NCBI RefSeq assembly: GCF_003597395.2
Contig: NC_133771.1
Coordinates: forward strand, 142,355,619 to 142,419,618
Direction: 5' to 3'
Source of the DNA: Chelonoidis abingdonii
Taxonomy: Eukaryota > Chordata > Testudines > Testudinidae
Length of the DNA: 64,000 nt
Positions within the stretch are counted from its first letter, which is position 1. Each line of letters starts with the position of its first letter. The notes below the pieces were generated by a model. The model was not told the DNA's origin and searched no databases. It was given only the letters and a program-made list of their open reading frames with translations. Positions 9,316 to 21,384 of this stretch are shown piece by piece. The translations under genes and the position numbers were made by a program.

Positions 9316-12009
9316 AAGCCAGCATGAATGGGTAGCAAAAAACCCTTTGCTATGAATGCCTGCATGACCAGACTCTGAGTTTCTCACATCTTTAAGGATT
9401 ATTCTATAAGGGCATTGGTTAAAATGGTAGTGGAATTAATTATACATAGAGATATCCCCAAACTGAAGTGAAAACAGGGAAGATAAAAAATGGCCCAAGG
9501 AGGCTTAGCTGAAGTAGCAACCAGAAAGGACTGAGCCACCCTTGCCTCTGTCCGTTGGGCCCTGGGCAGGGATCCAATGGACAGGATGACCAGGGTCTTC
9601 CTACCCTTCCCTACCTGAGACCCCCTAGAGGGCTCAGGGGTGTGACAAACTGTGACTTGGCTGCTGGGCCTTCTGGGCTGCCTAGAAGAGCCATCCCAAG
9701 GCTTGTAGAGACTGTTTAGCCATGGCCTGACCACTAGGCCTGCTGGCCTCTGAGCAAAGCCCGCTACACCCACATAAGAACTATAAAGAAATCTGATGTC
9801 GTTACATATTGAAGTGTGACCTTTTGGTACCACTGTGTTTCAAGGGGACCAAAAAAAAAAGGCTTAAATCAAAATAGAGAAATGTCAGTGGTATACTATT
9901 GTTTCTCCCACCTTGTCATCCCCTAGTATTTCCTCTACCCCACAACTCAGAAGCTCAGTTATGAGCAAGTTTAGGTGTAGCCAGTTGGAAAGGATGACAT
10001 CAGGAAACAGCAGTTGTGCATGCCACATTCCTTTCGTTGACCAAAGTAACTGAAATTAAATGAATCAATGAAATTAAAAAGTATCAAAATTAAAGACATT
10101 TCTCTTCCCCCACAAAACTTAGGCCTTGGGTCTCATTGCCAGAGGGAAGTTGTTAAGGCTAAAACCTTAGAAAGATTCAAGCAGGAATTTGACATTTATA
10201 TGGATAACAAGACTATCCAGAGTTATAATAGTTAATGCTAACAAAAGAGATATTAAATCCCATGCTGCTGGGCTTAAATTGATCTCTACCTATCAGAATT
10301 AGCAGAAAATAATGAGGTGGACAGATTTTCTCGCATCTGCCTAATACAAGGTTTCTTGTACCTTCTTCCTCTGAAGCATCTGACACTGGCACTGTTGGAA
10401 ATAGGACATGGACCATGGTTCTGATCCCAACTGGCAATTCCTATGTTCCCATCTTGTCACAGCCCTGAGTTTGCATGCACTGTGACCCCTTTGGGGTCTC
10501 ATTATTCATTTAAAATATTTCAAACATCATTATGGTAAAGCGCACTCAGGAGCTTTTAGAGGGCCGCAGCCACTGCATGGACCAAGTAATACTCAACACA
10601 TTAGTGTGCATCAGAAAGCGCATCCCCACAGTGTGCATTACCCCACCATATAGACAAGCTCTTAGTTTCACTTTGGGGCAGCTTGTTTTAAGGAATATGG
10701 TTTGGTTGGATTGTAAAAGATGCATCTAGATACACAATTTACCCATCAGAAAGGCAGCAAGCCATTCCTATTTACCAAGGCGATTACTGTCCCTGGAGGA
10801 TATGTTCAAAGCCCTACATAAGAAAAAATGATTACTTCTCTTTAAATAAAACCATTTGAGAAGTAAAAGCTAAGGAGAAACCTTATATAATAGAAATAGG
10901 ATCTATATGAAAGCCAGAGTGTGCACCACCTGCCTCCTAAATAGGATCCCATTAAAATACAATCTGTTTATCTGCATATTTTAGGAGATTTGATTCAAAC
11001 TGCGTGTTCTGCAGAACAAGATAGCAGGTGGGGTCTTGCAAGGCAAACACTCTATCATAGATAGTAAACAAGCTTAGTTAGAAAACTGAATCACTTGGTG
11101 GTTTTAAAGTGCAACAATTCCATAACTTAAATACATTCCATACGTTCAAAAAAAGGGTATAGAAGTATGAGAGGATAATACAACTAAAACCCCTAATATA
11201 TAAGTTGTTTCTACAGATGCCATGCAGAGGGATAATTTATGATCAAACAGAGACATTTTCCAATGCAGGGGACTTGAAAAGTTTTCAGAACATTTGAAAT
11301 TAAACTAATAGCCCCTCATCCAAGGAAAACCACTTGCAGTGAACTAATTTGTAACTATTTCAGGGCAGAGTGATGTATAATGGAAATTCCAAGCTGTTTC
11401 AATCAGGAATCTGACTAGAACAAAAGAAATCAGGAGTAGTTTATACAAGTTCCTCCCACAATCTTAGGGCAGGTAGAGGTTTCTGCTCTGATAATCAGCA
11501 GCACAATGGTAAACAACATTGACATTTTAAGTGTTGTAATTAGGCTTCTTCAGAGTCACCATTTCTTTGAGATACATGGAAGCTGTCCAGTTTTCCTTTA
11601 GACCTATTAATGCATTTATTTGTAGAACTCAGTATGACAACTCTGCACTGGAAAGTTTTCTTCAGAAACATAAGAAACATTAAACACTATTTTTGTGTGT
11701 GCCTGAGCTCTGCTCAATATAAAAGGGAGGGTGTGAAGTTGTCAGGGAGCCAATATAGCTCCTCAGTCCTGAGGACTGGACCACCGGGCATTCCCAATAG
11801 AAAATCTAATCCTTGATATTTAAAAAATATGAAAGGCTATCCACTACGTACTGTTATGTAATACCATTATCCGCCAAATTGAACTCCTGGTGTTTATGCT
11901 TCCTTTTGTGCAGACTGCATTTTGGACTGAGTAATCCTCTACTTAGAGTGAAGTTGTACATGAAAAATGATTTTGTTATAAGAGTAACCATAGCAGAGAA
12001 TCTACCATA
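9316..12009. other. No gene recognised
   Basis: This stretch is AT-rich and without a recognised repeat. The longest frame (9833-9399, minus, 144 codons) has no motif, no codon bias I can see and no flanking signals, so I treat it as chance. The remaining frames are below 80 codons. Confidence 0.55.
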
Positions 12010-12099
12010 AGAATCAGATTGACATAAGAATCAGAAGGGTACCCACGAGTCACCTACTACAGGACAGACCCAACAAAGAACGTAACAGAACTCCACTAG

Positions 12100-12530
12100 C
12101 CGTCATCTACAGCCCCCAACTAAAACCTCTCCAGCGCATCATCAAGGCTCTACAATTTATCCTGAAGGATGATCCCTCACTCTCACAGACCTTGGGAGAC
12201 AGACCAGTCCTCGCTTACAGACATGCCCCAACTGAAGAAAATACTCACCAGCAACTCCACACCACACAACAAAAACATTAACCCAGGAACAAATCCCTGC
12301 AACAAATCCTGTTGCCAATTCTGTCTGCATATCTATTCAAGGAACACCATCATAGGACCTAATCAGATCAGCCAAACCATCAGGGGATCATTCACCTGCA
12401 CATCTATCAATGTGATATATGCCATCATGTGCCAGAATGTGCCATGTACATTGGCCAGACCAGACAGTCTTTACAGAAAAGAATAAATGGACACAAATCC
12501 GACATCAAGAATTGTAACATTCCAAAACCA
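12100..12530 (+). pseudogene. Penelope-like polyprotein fragment: linker plus GIY-YIG endonuclease
   Basis: In Penelope-like elements the RT is followed by a linker and a GIY-YIG nuclease that nicks target DNA. Here the linker reads through ...ILTSNSTPHNKNIN... and a Cys cluster (NPCNKSCCQFC, about 12292-12324). The first half-motif VIY is encoded at 12412-12420 (context NVIYAIMCQ). The second half-motif YIG is at 12447-12455 (context MYIGQT) but in another frame, so a small indel between them breaks the domain. In the original frame the product ends at TAA just after 12480. The RT palm is absent upstream. It is inactive. Confidence 0.85.
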
Positions 12531-12533
12531 AGT

Positions 12534-12640
12534 ATCAGAGGGGTAGCTGTGTTAGTCTGGATCTGTAAAAGCAGCAAAGAATCCTGCGGCACCTTATAGA
12601 CTAACAGACGTTTTGGAGCATGAGCATGAGCATGAGCATT
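12534..12640 (-). mobile_element. Short Penelope tail inserted antisense within another Penelope copy
   Basis: On the plus strand it opens with 'tatcagaggggtagctgtgt' and closes with 'tggagcatgagc' followed by three 'atgagc' units. This is the reverse complement of the terminal sequence of a related Penelope family, also seen at 38866-39032. The interrupted coding sequence resumes directly afterwards ('atttcaattgccctggacac'). Confidence 0.7.
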
Positions 12641-12688
12641 TCAATTGCCCTGGACACTCAATAACAGGTTTAAAAGTGGCCATTCTTC

Positions 12689-13095
12689 TGTGGAAGCAGG
12701 AAGAAAAAGAGGGGGTTTAGGGGAAGCCATTTAAGTGTTAGAGAGAGAACAACTGTTGAACTAAGTTTTAGCTTAATATCGTGAGACCTGCAGAAGCAGG
12801 GCTCACATCAGAAGTGAGTGGAAAACAGCAGAATAGTCAGTGTGATTTAGCCTTAAAATAACAATGTTAAAAAAATACTAAAATAAATAGCAAATAGTCT
12901 AAATAAAATGCAAATATTTTTAATTAATGCACGTCACAAAAAGGTATAAATGCTTGTGTAATTTCTCTTGTACTTTAAAAAAACGAAGGCAAAAATGCTC
13001 TCTGTCCATTGTATTCTACCCTTGCGATTGCTTAAATAAAGCTGTCTCTAATTTTATCGCTTCCAACCTAAAAGTAAAGTTTTGTTTCTTCCACA
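12689..13095 (+). mobile_element. Solo LTR (gammaretrovirus-like, ERV1 type), 407 bp
   Basis: The element begins TGTGGAAG and ends CTTCCACA, a perfect 8-bp terminal inverted repeat with the canonical TG...CA. It is flanked by a perfect 4-bp duplication CTTC (12685-12688 and 13096-13099). Removing one CTTC plus the LTR restores the Penelope sequence. A TATAAA at 12945-12950 and AATAAA at 13035-13040 sit in the order and spacing expected of a U3-R-U5 unit. A 4-bp duplication is typical of gamma-type endogenous retroviruses. No internal proviral sequence remains, which suggests LTR-LTR recombination. Confidence 0.9.
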
Positions 13096-13476
13096 CTTCA
13101 ACAAAAAATCCTTCAAAAATAGGCTTCAACGAGAAACTGAAGAACTGGAATTAATCTGCAAACTTGACACCATCAAATTAGGCCTGAATAAAGCCTGGGA
13201 GTGGCTGGGTCACTACAAAAAATAATTTTCCTTCTGTTGATACTTACACCTTCTTGTCAACTGTTGGGAATGGGCAACGTCCACCCTAACTGAATTAGCC
13301 TTGTTAGCATTTACTGACTTGGTAAGGCAATTCCCATCTTTTTTATGTACTGCATATTTATACTTGTCTACTGAATTTTGCACTCCATGCATCTGATGAA
13401 GTGGGTTATAGCCGACAAAAGCTTATGCCCAAATGAATTTGTTAGTCTCTAAGATGCCACAAGGACTCCTCTGTTG

Positions 13477-13503
13477 TTTGTTTGTTTGTTTGTTTGTTTT
13501 GGT
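13477..13503 (+). repeat. (TTTG)n microsatellite
   Basis: About six tandem gttt units abut the 3' end of the Penelope copy. Confidence 0.85.
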
Positions 13504-14400
13504 TTTGTGTTTTTTTAGTGAAAGATTTTATTTTTAAATCTGAACTATTGCTAAAGTGTCATCATAAAATCTGTAATAAATAGTGTTTAAAGCAATATAG
13601 GTTATGCCACTGGAATAAAAAAAGTTTACTGTAAAATCAAATGAGTCAGAAGAGAGATAAAAAAGCTTCAGAACAGGAACAATGAAGGATTTCTTCATTT
13701 AATAAGTCCTGTAGTTTTAAATTGCATGACAAGAACTGGAGCTGGTACCACTATGCACAAAATGGGGATTAAAGTGTGATAGTAAAATATCACAGTTTTA
13801 GCAATCTTCAAGAATGGGCGCTTCAAGAATCGTAAATTTTATGGATGTCCAAGAATTTGAAGGTGCAGTAGGTTGTTTTTTTTATTTCTGGAGACCTGAG
13901 TTTGTATTTAAATAAAATGAGTTTAGTGAGTTCATTTATGCTAAGGTGACTAGATGTCCCCATCTATTCAGGTCAGTTTCTAAACTGAAGGACAAATGTA
14001 AAAATTGGACTTTGCTTGATTTATTTTTTTGTTGTTGCCTAAATCTCTACTCTAAAATCTTCTAAAATGCAATTAAGTGCACTTGTTGGTTTACAGAGGA
14101 TGGCTGTCAGTTCAGAGCAACTGCACCTGTATTTCCCATCTATGGTCCAGCAAGGGCCCCGCACTCTACACTTCCAGCTCCCCAGCCAATAGCTGTCGAG
14201 GCTGGAGACACACATCTCTCTCCCTTCTGACTGGGTATTTCCAGACCATACAACTGATATCCCCAGCAAAAGACAGGTTGTCTAAAAAGGCTTTTTTCAC
14301 CTTCTCTTCTGAGACAGTACACAGTGTAATTGCCACAGGTATAAATTACCACACATCTCTCTCTAAGCAAGCACATTTCAGTCTCAAGGTAAAAACATTG
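13504..14400. other. No gene recognised
   Basis: AT-rich DNA. Overlapping short frames on both strands at 14039-14436 have no motif. Confidence 0.55.
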
Positions 14401-14416
14401 GAGAGAAAATCTAACT

Positions 14417-14483
14417 TATGTCACTCAGGGGTGTGAAAAAGACCCTGCATTGGTGGAATGTAGCACTTCTAGTGTAGACCTAC
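14417..14483. mobile_element. Internally deleted Harbinger-type MITE remnant
   Basis: The right end reads 'ttctagtgtagacctaccc', matching the termini of other Harbinger derivatives in the window, for example the inner MITE end at 49198. The left part, 'gtcactcaggggtgtgaaaa', looks like an interior block, so most of the element is missing. Confidence 0.45.
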
Positions 14484-14489
14484 CCAAAC

Positions 14490-16200
14490 CCTTTTTGAAT
14501 GTAAGGACTCCAAACCTTGCAACCTTTCTCCCCAGTTTAGGTTTCTCCTGCTTGGGTGAATTTCTATGACTTCAGTAAAACAGACAAATGGGCCATTATA
14601 ATTGTGTAAGTGAGTTCTTAAAAGTTCAGAATTAAATCATTCAACTAGGTGAGAACATTCTCTCTTGCATCTGATTGTTATCCTGCTATAATACACTCCT
14701 CCCAGAGTATTTGATACTGTAGGGAAGAACAATGAAGGGATACAGTCAGATGCTGTTGGCTTCCAGTCATTTTGGTTATTGAGCTATAATTGACCATTTC
14801 ACAGTTCAATATTTTTATTTGGAGCTGAAAAATATAATTTGATTAATAGCATTCCTCAGAGTTATGAACAGCTGCACAGAGCAGATGCTTATGTTTCAAG
14901 CTGGAGTCAGTGCAGGGATGTAGTGGGTTGAATGGGCATAGCAAGCACGTCTTATACCATTGACCTAAAGGAACTGATGCATTTTGGAAGCATTTGCTGA
15001 TTTCAGAAAACTTTTCATATCTATAAAAGCATTCATTCTGCATGTTTTTACTACCCAATGATCAACCTGCTGTGTAGATTGTTACTATACAGAAGTTAAC
15101 CTTGATTTCTTCTTTTAAAAATAAAATCAGTCAAAAACAATCTTTGACTTTAGATAATGGTGAAATAAAACAAATTACAAGGGGGACAACATCTGCTAGC
15201 TGCAATATTTGCAACGTGTTTTGACACAATCTACAATAAAAAAAGTAAATGGTGCTTACACCAGCATAATGATAGTGAGAGTTCATTACAAATTTAACCC
15301 TTGTTGGCTAGCAAATTGTCCATCAACCAGTCCCAGTTCCTGCAAATGAACATACAATTCATACGAATTTCACTGAATAATATGGACAAGTAATTTGCCT
15401 ATTGGTTGTCTGTGGGCTGCTTGTTTTGAATATTTATTAAACCTCATGTTGTGTGATTGGTCACCTAAGTCATGTGGCGCAGTTTCTGTGCAAGTTTGGT
15501 GACTAATTAGAGAGCCAAAATCTGTACTTCCATGGGGAAATTCCTATTGAAGTCAGTGGAACTTTCACCCATGTAAAAATGAAGGCAGGATTTGTACCAA
15601 TGTGCTTCTGTGTGTAACTCAAATACATTGCATCACAAGTGCGGTGTTACATTATGCAAAACAATTCCTGAGGAAACCAAGCTCCTTCTTATAAATCATT
15701 TAAGGCTAGTTCATTCTGCTAGTTCACAATTACCATGCTGAGAACAGGTAGGCTATTGCAAGGGATTTGCAAACACACAAACAAAACCCAACAACAACCA
15801 AAGCTGCATACAGTTTCCTGATGCACATTTCATTGGGTGTATGTTCTGTAAAGAGATTGCAAGATTGACAATGTTACCATCACTAATTACATCCTTCATT
15901 GTGAAGAACTGGTGAAAAATTCTTTGAACTTGAAAACTGCTTAGTAGAGCAAACATGCTTCAGAATAAAACTCTGACTCTAGTAATTACTTACTGAAAGC
16001 TAAATTTTGCTGAAATCCTAAGGTAAGTTTTCACGTTGACTGCACAATAGAGTAATTGCACAGTTAGCATTTAATTAGAAAAATAGAAGAATTTGTTTTA
16101 TTCTGTGTTGGTTTGTTTAATTCAATTTCATTTTAGTGTATAGAGGGGGAACTGTCAACTTATTAACTGTTGCCCATGATTGTTTTATGGCTCTATGAAA
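14490..16200. other. No gene recognised
   Basis: AT-rich sequence with one copy of a short dispersed repeat around 'attgaagtcagtggaacttt' (15520-15610). No frame has recognisable content. Confidence 0.55.
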
Positions 16201-16208
16201 ACATCAGA

Positions 16209-16362
16209 ACAGTGGTTCTCAAGTTTTCATGGCACGGTTCCCCATCCTGGAAGCCCTCCCCAACTAGCTAGGACCTCCCACCTATCTAGCAACGTGGGAA
16301 GGGCAGAGTGGTCACAATCTCCTGACAGCTGTTTCTGACCCTCAGGTTGAGAAATCCTGCTC
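16209..16362. mobile_element. hAT-type MITE
   Basis: It starts cagtggttctcaag and ends ggttgagaaatcctg, an imperfect TIR of the CAGTGGTTCTCAA class typical of hAT elements. No clear 8-bp duplication survives. Confidence 0.65.
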
Positions 16363-16459
16363 TAGAGACTTGAAACTACAAGACTTTCAATTGTGCTTTG
16401 TGAGAAACTTTCACACTAAAACCTCACAGAAAGTGAATGTGCTCCATGGATGCCCCTGA

Positions 16460-16830
16460 GGGCAGAGGCACTAACTTTGTGATTTCCCCAGGAGTGTCCC
16501 AGACCCTGCCCCTACTCCACCCCTTCCTCCAACCCCCCTGCCCAATCTCCCCGTTCTGCCCCTCCCCTGCCTCTTTCTGCCCCCCCATCTCCTCCCCTAC
16601 ACTGTCTCTTTCACGCCACTGAACACCTGACTGTGGCCGGCGGAATTTGCTGTCAGGGAGGTGGAGGAGCTGATTGGCAGGGCTCACCAGCGGGCAGTAT
16701 GTGCTGGGGGGCAGAAAGGGAGAGGGAGAAGCTGACCAGCAGGCCTGCTGGTGGGTGCTGAGCACCCACAATTTTTTTCCATTGGATGCTCTAGCTCTGG
16801 AGCACCCATGGAGTTGGCACCTATGTCTGA
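16460..16830. mobile_element. C-rich non-autonomous TIR element, copy 1
   Basis: The left end 'cagaggcactaactttgtg' is mirrored by the right end 'ggagttggcacctatgtctg'. The interior is a pyrimidine-rich block followed by a purine-rich block with the same order of motifs as 62628-62990 (gccactgaac, gctgatt, ggcagg). Frames on both strands (16437-16622, 16771-16424) are shadows of the low-complexity block. Confidence 0.6.
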
Positions 16831-16869
16831 GGGGACCTAAGAGAAATTACTACAGTTTTGTGCTGTTTT

Positions 16870-18860
16870 AACACCCAGCTGGATTTTCACATGGAAATCT
16901 GGTGGGACAGTGAGACACAATGCCAGCAGCTCCTTGACCTCCATTTCTGCCTTTTATTGCCCTTAGTATTATACAGGGCACCTTCTGCATATAGTGTCCA
17001 TGGGATGGTAGGGATGACACTCTGGACATGACGCTGGCCCCTGCCACCTTTCTTAGCTAGGAGAAGATCTAGCTAGGGAAGGTCCTGTTGGCATATATGT
17101 TCCTGTGTAACAATCTAGATCACTGACATTTTCCTTATGTTTTAATTCAATTGAATTAACATATATATTGCTTTGGTGATTATGGATTATTTTAAAACCT
17201 TACCATGCAGGATATTAACATTTCAGCAAAGCTCTGGGAAGAAGATATTTTATTAATGTATACTCTCTGCAACAGGATGACTGGCTCTGGAACAACCAGG
17301 TACTGAACAGACATTCCAAACCCATGAAAAAACACAGAAAATGGGCTTGTTTTTGGCTTAATTGGCTTGTGAGTTGCTTGTAGCTTGTTTCTTTTTTTTC
17401 TTTTTCTTTTTTTTTTTGATTGGCTTCCAGGAAGCAGGGGCAAGGGGTGGGTGAGCAGGGGCAAGTAGGAGAGAGAGTCAGGGGTGCATTGCAGATCCAC
17501 CACAGTCCCAGATGTCACGCTAGAGGGATCTAGTCACATACAGTGTTGGGGTTCTTAAAAATTGGCTTGTTCTGGCCTTGTTTTGAAATAGGATTAGCTT
17601 GATTTTTGGTTTATTGTGAAAGTCAGGGTGTTTATTTACCATGTGAAAGTTGGCAACTGTGGTACTGAAGATGGTCATATATAAATACTGATTATCTCTT
17701 TTATCTGTTATGGAAAATGAATGGAAGAAATATAGCAGCTTTAACATCTGAAAACCCTATTTGTTTTGTTTTTACCTTTATCACAGTAAAGGACAATGAA
17801 AGTTTCAGAGAGAGCAAGGAAGGAAGTAGTCACAGTACCTGGTTTATTCTTTAGCTTCAGAGCTGCCCTGAAGGCACTTGGAAAAAAATTGTTTTCCAGG
17901 TGCTTTCATATATATATATATAGTACTGTTTAAAAAACAAAAACAAAAATCCACATATGCACAGAATAGTATGCAACAGAAAATGGCTGATGTTTTGCCA
18001 CACATTATTTGAAGGAAGATCATAAAAAAGGTTTTAAAAAGCCAAAGTGTTACAAAGAAATAACCAAATATTGCATTAAGGTTTTTTTAGGCATCATTCC
18101 AGAAAGTATTCAAATAGCCCCTGAGTTGGATCACCAGCTAAACTACAAAGGCCAAGAATTGCATCTTATATTTTCCTGTTTCAGATGATTCACAATGCTT
18201 TACTTCCTTTTAAAACTTCCACCACAAGGGAAATGCCGTGCTTTTCATCCTCCTGCCTAGCACTCTGACAGCATGGATAAATAGACATGAAAAGAACTCA
18301 GCAGAAACACAATGGAATCAAGAAGCAAAGAATAAATTCTTAGGTCTTAGTTCTCCTGAGCAGTGTAGGCTTTAAGATTGAAGCTGTCACGTTCATTCAA
18401 TATGGCAGTCGTACTTGATACAATAGTGATCTAGGTCTTTATTCCTGATTTGAGGCTGAGTCTGGAGATAACCTGGAGGATGCAATGATAATAAGGTTTC
18501 TTTGTTCCAAAAATACAACCTAATACTGTAAATACATTTATTTCAATGTAGATCAGTTTTACAGGATTGTATGTATTTTACATTATACACATACACCACA
18601 GGGCAGAGTATAAAAGTAAATACATACACTGTCTTGCACATTGCAGGAAGACAGGCAAGATACCAGGAAAGCAGTTTAATTGGGCTTCAGCTTTATTAAA
18701 TATCACATCTGGGAAATTATGAGGAAATAACATGTTCCTGGTAGGTCACCAGTTAATTTCCACAAAGCCTAGAACTGCAAACTGGCCCAAAAGGCTGACA
18801 GCGCAATAACCTGCAATGCCAATTCACATTTAGCAACCCTAGCAATTCACCACCTTAGAT
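16870..18860. other. No gene recognised
   Basis: AT-rich, with a poly-pyrimidine tract at 17388-17418 and a short (TA)n at 17911-17922. No coding or repeat assignment made. Confidence 0.55.
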
Positions 18861-18865
18861 TTATT

Positions 18866-19560
18866 TGTGACAGACTTCTAGGGCCTGTGGCAAACCCAAG
18901 ACAAATGGCTACAAAGGGAGGGGTACTAATTAGTTCCAGGGGGTTAAAAGGCCTCTCCCAATCCACTGAGGAGAGAGACTCATGGGGAAATAAGGTTCAG
19001 CTGGAAAAGGAGTTACCAGGGAACTAATTAAGTTCAGCTGGCTCCAACCTTTTTAAACCCTCCATGATGTGGAAGCAGAGGGGAGAGTGAGAGAAGCTGC
19101 CAGCAAGTTAGGCGCAGCAAGGCTCTGAACCCTTCCAGCAAAGAAGGCTGCACTCTGTCCCCAGAAGGAGAGAAAACTGGCACAAGGGACTGATTGAGGG
19201 AAAGATTAGCCAGATCCTGTGCTACCTGGGAGGATTTGCTCTGCCCAACCTGGTGTCTCCAAGGCTAAAAAGGACTGAGCCTGCTTCGGAGAAGCAAGTA
19301 CTTTGCCACAGGTCAGATTATAACAGGTTTGTGCACAGAAGGAGCACATGGAGAGCCTCTCCCTGCCTTCTTCAGCCTGCAAAGGTCTGTTGCAATTGCA
19401 GATACTGCAACCGGGGAGTGCAAAACTCTTCCCTTGATGCTCCCCGAGGGGCATAGAGGAGTCATGGCCATGGAACCACAGAGGTACCAAGCTGTACCAA
19501 GATGGTAGTGCCTGCTCAGGGCAGGGCAGTTGTGTAACACCACCACATTCTTATGTTAAT
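18866..19560 (+). repeat. Unclassified LTR-like repeat
   Basis: A higher-GC block begins TGTGACAG near 18867 and continues with 'ttaaaaggcctctccc', 'actcatgggg', 'gagagtgagagaagctgcc' and 'gctactggg'-like phrases reminiscent of a reptilian LTR. I cannot define the 3' end or a target duplication. The frames at 19206-19546 have no motif. Confidence 0.35.
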
Positions 19561-19779
19561 GCCATTGTTTGGCCCCCTAGCTTTTAAGATGACATCTTCT
19601 GACAAAACAATAGACAACAGCCCTCTGATAGTCTGTCATCTACATCAAATGGAGCCCTGAAACCAAGAGGCAAAGCTGAATGTTAGTCACATTTAAATAG
19701 AAATATTCTGACCCTGAGTCTCTGGGGAATATAAATTGGAAGTAATAAACAGTGGAAGTACCAGTTTTGTGCTCAGTAC

Positions 19780-20167
19780 TGTGACAGTCAGCAGCAACCC
19801 CCTAACAGTTAGTAGCCTTATAATAGCTGGCAACCATTAGGAGAAATTGGACACCTCACGGACACAGTAGCCTGAACTTTTGAACTGTCTTCCCTTATCG
19901 GTCTTGAGGCAGTTGAAGCTGGTCCTAAGTTGGTTTTTGCTGAGCAGATTGCAGAAGTGCAGGGTTTGCTAACCACCAATCAAATGCTAACATGACTGAA
20001 GCCTGTGTGTGAGTGTGTATAAAAGATTCTTGGTTTTTTTTATGGAGTAGAGTTATTTGTACCAAGGTGCAGAACTCTCCTTTCTTCTGCAGAATAAAGC
20101 AACCTTTCCTTATCCCTGTCTGGCTGTCATTGGTTCTCAGCTAGGCGGACCTGACATTTCGGTAACA
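19780..20167 (+). mobile_element. Solo LTR (ERV1 type), 388 bp
   Basis: It begins TGTGACAG and ends GGTAACA, with perfect 4-bp flanking duplications GTAC (19776-19779 and 20168-20171). TATAAAA lies at 20018-20024 and AATAAA at 20093-20098, about 70 bp apart, as expected for promoter and poly(A) signal of a gamma-type LTR. The short tail after AATAAA would be U5. No proviral interior is present. Confidence 0.9.
20018..20024 (+). promoter_or_regulatory. TATA box of the solo LTR
   Basis: TATAAAA lies about 238 bp into the LTR and 69 bp before its AATAAA. Confidence 0.65.
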
Positions 20168-20171
20168 GTAC

Positions 20172-21380
20172 TGACTAAGGGAGAAGTAATCATTAATTCA
20201 AGAGTCAAATTATTTTGGAATGAATATGAAGGAAGCAATGCCACCTGAAATGTATAGGACTTTTCCAAGCAAAAAGCCACTCAGACACATGAATCTGTTC
20301 TCAAGAAATAACAGGAAAAATCTGGCCTGTTGCTTTCCACAAATGCTAACATAAGGACTGTCAGAATAGCTCGGGGGCAAACAATATCTCCAATGCAGAA
20401 AAGCCTAATTCATGTGCATGGTTCTCTTTGGAAAGGAAAAAAAAAATCAGGAGACCTCGATATACTGTCCAGTGATAGCTAGAGATACTGGATTGTTTGG
20501 TTTGAAAACAAAAAGCAAACCAAAAAACCCCCAAGAAACTGCAGATCAGAAAACAACAAGCAAGATCTGAAAAAGAATTTTTCAAGCCATGAAATATATA
20601 AATTCACGATTCATGTCTGTGAATAAAGAAACAATGTCTGCTTTGTAAAAATAGCTGTGTCCCTGTTCAGAATAGAAATGAAACAGTCATAATTTACTGT
20701 CTTTCAAAGATTAAATTTGGAAACCTTTTTCTAGCATAGAAAATGTAAATAGCACTGATAACACTGGAACATAATGGGCTTAAAAATATTCAGATAGATG
20801 CTCTTGTGTTTGGCAGTTACATTCTTAGAGGTCATGCCATTGCACTTGCACGTACAACAACATTTTTAACAGGTGATGCTTACGGGCAATGAAATTGTTT
20901 ACATGCCTGAATGCAAGCACAATAGTTGGATGGGTCTCAGCATGGAGTTGAAATGTTTACATACTTAGAATGTCTACTTACTAACTGTATGTGCCTAAAC
21001 TTAGCTGTTGTATTTCTTGAGGTATGCTCAAATATTACAGTGAAGGAGGTCATGGATAGAATAGTATTGTTTAGGGCAGAGCTATGTAGGTGCCCAGCTC
21101 CTACTGAAATGCAATGAGAATTTTGTGTCTTAGGCCATCTTGAAAATTCTATCCTGAATTATTAATCATCATTATTATTAATAATGAAGGACGCACTGTA
21201 CTTCTAACCCAATTTCCACCTGTGGAGCTCAGTGCGCTTTTCAAACACCTAACTAACTAACTCTTGCAATGCCCTATAATGCAGCAAAGTATTATAGAAA
21301 AATACATTCTATGGCTTTTTTACATTTATTTATAATCGTCATCTACTACTTTGTTCTCAACATGCCTCACAATGCTTTGC
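20172..21380. other. No gene recognised
   Basis: AT-rich DNA. Frames 20361-20585 and 20926-21117 show no motif. Confidence 0.55.
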
Positions 21381-21384
21381 TGCT

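Larger units (their letters stand above)
12010..13475 (+). mobile_element. Penelope-like retroelement (3' half) with two nested insertions
   Basis: The copy begins near 12010 inside the linker after the reverse transcriptase. It continues through the GIY-YIG region to 12533, is broken by another Penelope tail (about 12534-12640), resumes at 12640-12688, is broken by a solo LTR (12689-13095), and resumes at 13096. It then runs through a C-terminal coding remnant (ETEELELICKLDTIKL type, 13130-13180) to the 3' tail ending near 13475, just before a (TTTG)n tract. Removing both insertions leaves a continuous element. Family: Penelope-like element with GIY-YIG endonuclease, recognised from the motif order. 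Confidence 0.85.

Noticed and set aside
9399..9833. 144-codon minus-strand frame
   Set aside because: No motif or gene context; composition looks non-coding.
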